Source: Caulobacter sp. S45 (GTDB taxonomy: Bacteria > Pseudomonadota > Alphaproteobacteria > Caulobacterales > Caulobacteraceae). Taken from it: a stretch of DNA of 64,000 nucleotides. The notes under the pieces are model-generated. The model was given only the letters and a program-made list of their open reading frames with translations, had not been told where the DNA came from and did no database searches. Shown one piece after another: positions 61,630 to 64,000 of the stretch (position 1 is its first letter; every line of letters starts with the position of its first letter). The DNA lies in assembly GCF_903642205.1 (NCBI RefSeq), contig NZ_CAHJWH010000001.1:1-64000 (forward strand), in the 5' to 3' direction. The position numbers and the translations under genes were made by a program.

Positions 61630-62957
61630 CGGCCCGCGATGGCCAGCCCATCGACGAGCAGGGAGGGCGAGTTGTTGGCGCCGCGGAACTCCAGGTCGGA
61701 GCCGGGGACCAGGCGGGCGTAGATGTCGAGCAGGTTGCCGGCCACGGTGATCTCGGTCACGGGATAGGCGGGCTCGCCGTCCTCGAACCAGACCCCCGAC
61801 ACCCCGGCCGACCAGTCGCCGGTGTTGGCGTTCAGCGAGGGGCCGAACATGGAGGTGACCAGCAGGCCCTCGCCCGCATCCGCCATCAGCTGCGCCAGGG
61901 AGGCGGAGCCGGGCTGGACGGTGAGGTTGTGGGTCGACACGCCCGGCGGTCCGGCGAGCCCGCGCGAGGCGTGGCCGGTCGTCTCCAGCCCGAGCTGGCG
62001 GCCGGACGATGTGTTCAACAGCCAGGTGGTGATCACGCCGTCCTTGACCAGGGCGCGTTCCACCACCGCCACGCCCTCGTCGTCGAAGGCCGCCGAGCCC
62101 AGGCCGCGCCTGCGGAACGGATCGTCGATGAGGGTCACCGCGGGCGAGAACACCGCCTGGCCGAGCCTGTCCTTCAGGAACGACACGCCCCGCGCCACGG
62201 CCGGTCCGGAGATCGCGCCCACGAAGGGGCCGATCAGCGAGCCCGCCTGGCGGTTCTCGAAGATGACCGCGGCCGTGCGGCTGTCGATCTTGCGCGCGCC
62301 GACACGGGCGACCGCGCGGCGCGCCGCCTCGGCCCCGATCGCCTCGGGCTCGGGCAGGTCCTCCGCATGGCGGGTGGAGCGGCCTTCGCCGCCCCGCTCC
62401 ATGCCGCTCCCCTCGCCGGCGATCGCCGAGGCCGAAAGCGAAAAGCTGGACGCGGTCACCCCGCCCTCGAAGCCGCCGCTGGTCACCAGCGCCCAGCCGC
62501 CCTGGCTCCAGCCGGCCGACGCGCCGTCGGTGTTGGTGACGCCGGGCGTCTGGCGCACCACGTCCTCGGCCGCCCGGGCGCGGGCCTCCAGGGCGTCGGC
62601 GCCGTACTCGGTCGCGTCGTGGAGGTCGAGGTCGGGTCCCGGTCCGCTCGCCAGCCGCTCGGGCGGCGCGAACCCGGCATAGGGGTCCTCGGGCGCCACC
62701 CGGGCCATGGCCACGGCCCGCTCCACCAGCTTGGCCCGGGCCGCCGCCGACAGGTCGGAACCGGAGACCACCGCCTGGCGCCGTCCGACGAAGACCCGCA
62801 GGCCCAGGTCGCGGCTCTCCTCGCGCTCCACCTCCTCCAGCTCGCCCAGCCTCACGGTCACGCCCAGCGAGCGCCGGTCCGCCATCGCCACCTCGGCGGC
62901 GTCCGCGCCGGCGCGGAGCGCGGAGGCGACCATGTCGTGCAGCAGCTCGCGATCCAT
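61626..62957 (-). CDS. pmbA: PmbA/TldE metalloprotease partner
   Basis: A 443-residue TldE/PmbA subunit of the TldD/TldE metalloprotease, which processes unfolded peptides and matures microcin B17 or CcdA. The family features are the ARAGADAAEV N-terminal pattern, ESRDLGLRVFVGRRQAVVSGSD, TPGVTNTDGASAGWSQGG and the late FGPSLNANTGDWSAGVSGVWFEDGE block. The HExxxH zinc motif belongs to the TldD partner, which is not in this window. The start ATG is the only one near the domain. Confidence 0.9.
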   Translation of the reverse strand: MDRELLHDMVASALRAGADAAEVAMADRRSLGVTVRLGELEEVEREESRDLGLRVFVGRRQAVVSGSDLSAAARAKLVERAVAMARVAPEDPYAGFAPPERLASGPGPDLDLHDATEYGADALEARARAAEDVVRQTPGVTNTDGASAGWSQGGWALVTSGGFEGGVTASSFSLSASAIAGEGSGMERGGEGRSTRHAEDLPEPEAIGAEAARRAVARVGARKIDSRTAAVIFENRQAGSLIGPFVGAISGPAVARGVSFLKDRLGQAVFSPAVTLIDDPFRRRGLGSAAFDDEGVAVVERALVKDGVITTWLLNTSSGRQLGLETTGHASRGLAGPPGVSTHNLTVQPGSASLAQLMADAGEGLLVTSMFGPSLNANTGDWSAGVSGVWFEDGEPAYPVTEITVAGNLLDIYARLVPGSDLEFRGANNSPSLLVDGLAIAGR

Positions 62958-63113
62958 GCGGGGTCCGGTCTCCGGTGAAGGGCTTGGGAGGTCGCGATAT
63001 GGCCGCCGGTTCGAGCCCCTGCAAGCGCCGGGCGCGCCTGGCCCCGTGGAGCGGCCCTTGCGGGAACGACGCGGGAAGGCGAGAGCGGACCTTCCATCCC
63101 GGAGGCCTCATCG

Positions 63114-63995
63114 ATGCGCCGCATCCTGGTGCTCGGCGCCACGAGCCTGATCGGCCGCCGCCTGATCGCCGCACCGGCCCCGCCGGGGAGCGGCTTCGTC
63201 GCGCTCAGCCGCCGGCCGCCGGCGCACGGCCGGGGCGCCCCGGACGAGGTGAGATGGATCGCAGCTGACCTCGGCGATCCGGACCTCGGCCGCCGCCTGC
63301 CGGAGGTGGACGCGGTGCTCAGCCTGTCGCCCATCTGGCTGCTGCCTGCGGCTTTGCCCGCCTTGCTGGCTACGGGCGCAGGGCGGCTTGTGGCGGTGTC
63401 CTCCACCAGCCGGTTGACCAAGGCGGACTCGTCCGTCGCCGGGGAGCGCGAGGTGGCGGCCCGGCTGGCCAGGGGCGAGGACGCGGTGACCGCCGCCTGC
63501 GACGCGGCCGGCGTGGCCTGGACGATCCTGCGCCCGACCCTGATCTATGCGGAGGGCGAGGACCGCAACGTCTCGCGCCTGGCCGGCCTGATCGACCGCT
63601 TCGGCGTGCTGCCCCTGGCCGGGCGCGGAGAAGGCCTGCGCCAGCCGGTGCACGCCGCCGACCTCGCGCGGGCGGTGCTGCAGGCCCTGGACGCCCCGGC
63701 CGCCTCCGGCCGCATCTATGCCCTCCCGGGCGGCGAGACGTTGAGCTACCGCGCAATGGCGGTCCGCATCTTCCAGGCGCTGGGCCGGCCGCCGCGCCTG
63801 CTCAGCCTGCCGCCGCCGCTATGGCGGCTGGGCCTGGCGCTGGCCTCGCCCGTCCTGCCGGGCGCGACGGCGGCCATGGGCGCGCGCATGAGCGAGGACC
63901 TGGCCTTCGACGCTGGCCCGGCCATGCGCGACTTCGGCTATGCTCCGCGCCCATTCAGACCCGCGTTTCCGAGGGCTTTGACCAGCCGGCGCTGA
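63114..63995 (+). CDS. Atypical SDR / NAD(P)-epimerase-like protein
   Basis: A 293-residue Rossmann protein whose opening RILVLGATSLIGRRLI is the extended-SDR glycine loop. IWLLPAALPALLATGAGRLVAVSSTSR gives an SS-T stretch but the classical Tyr-x-x-x-Lys is replaced, so catalysis of the standard type is doubtful. RPTLIYAEGEDRN and LSYRAMAVRIFQALGRPP are typical of NmrA/epimerase-like proteins involved in quinone-related or regulatory functions. The right end of the window follows within five bases of its stop. Confidence 0.8.
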   Translation: MRRILVLGATSLIGRRLIAAPAPPGSGFVALSRRPPAHGRGAPDEVRWIAADLGDPDLGRRLPEVDAVLSLSPIWLLPAALPALLATGAGRLVAVSSTSRLTKADSSVAGEREVAARLARGEDAVTAACDAAGVAWTILRPTLIYAEGEDRNVSRLAGLIDRFGVLPLAGRGEGLRQPVHAADLARAVLQALDAPAASGRIYALPGGETLSYRAMAVRIFQALGRPPRLLSLPPPLWRLGLALASPVLPGATAAMGARMSEDLAFDAGPAMRDFGYAPRPFRPAFPRALTSRR

Positions 63996-64000
63996 TCCGG

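Noticed and set aside
62995-63045. tRNA-like GGTTCGAGCCC string before the atypical SDR
   Set aside because: No acceptor or anticodon arms can be drawn around it.
60808-63174. 788-codon minus-strand frame
   Set aside because: Only the part to 61629 is the phosphatase; the rest is an out-of-frame overlap with the pmbA gene.

Overview
The window is high-GC, gene-dense alphaproteobacterial chromosome. It most likely comes from the Caulobacteraceae, and a Phenylobacterium- or Caulobacter-like genome fits best. The reasons are the phyR/nepR/ecfG/phyK general stress locus, a ShkA-like hybrid kinase beside an AmpG-type permease, alphaproteobacterial small families (DUF3126, DUF4170), a TonB-dependent receptor and a CtrA-type site. 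I see no rRNA, tRNA, CRISPR array, complete insertion sequence or prophage.

Layout. 0-5.3 kb: molybdenum cofactor cluster, with moaA-moaD-moaE-moaB-moaC-moeA on the plus strand and a MocA-like nucleotidyltransferase plus a siroheme-synthase N-terminal domain (cut by the window edge) divergent on the minus strand. 5.3-12 kb: housekeeping and stress genes (selO, dps, yaaA, an SDR, cysE, a Nudix hydrolase, a nitroreductase). 12-18 kb: a TonB-dependent receptor facing an unusual two-gene ABC importer with a fused double permease and no binding protein. 18.8-21.6 kb: gyrA. 21.6-23.4 kb: a small accessory patch with a Rap1a/Tai-type immunity-like protein, tiny ORFs and a ParDE module. 23.4-30.2 kb: obg, nadD, galactonate genes dgoK-dgoA, pyk and a TraB/GumN-like protein. 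30.5-40.4 kb: nrdB, a chagasin-type inhibitor, rdgB-hemW, rsmI-yraN-sirB1-gshB, comM and two XRE regulators. 40.6-46.2 kb: the ShkA-like kinase, ampG, periplasmic msrA, trmB, metK.

46.3-54.4 kb is dominated by the general stress response (GSR). PhyR is divergent from nepR-ecfG-phyK, and the flanking small genes carry near-perfect EcfG promoters (GGAAC-N16-CGTT): a single-pass membrane protein, a DAG-kinase-like/metallophosphoesterase pair, a DUF1328 protein, a DUF883-like/membrane-protein pair and two tandem entericidin-like lipoproteins. A further copy lies far away upstream of dps. Under stress PhyR should sequester NepR, free EcfG, and switch on these envelope and DNA-protection genes together.

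54.5-64 kb: an MHS-type transporter with a large extra-membrane insertion, hemF, the metX-metW operon, a methyltransferase, gloB, DUF4170, an inositol-phosphatase family protein, pmbA/tldE and an atypical SDR. The most promising observations are the clustered EcfG promoters (one placing the DAG-kinase-like mRNA almost leaderless), a CtrA full site before comM, a dgoK gene whose N-terminal motif lies upstream of any ATG/GTG/TTG, the ABC system lacking a binding protein, and several small genes under 60 codons.
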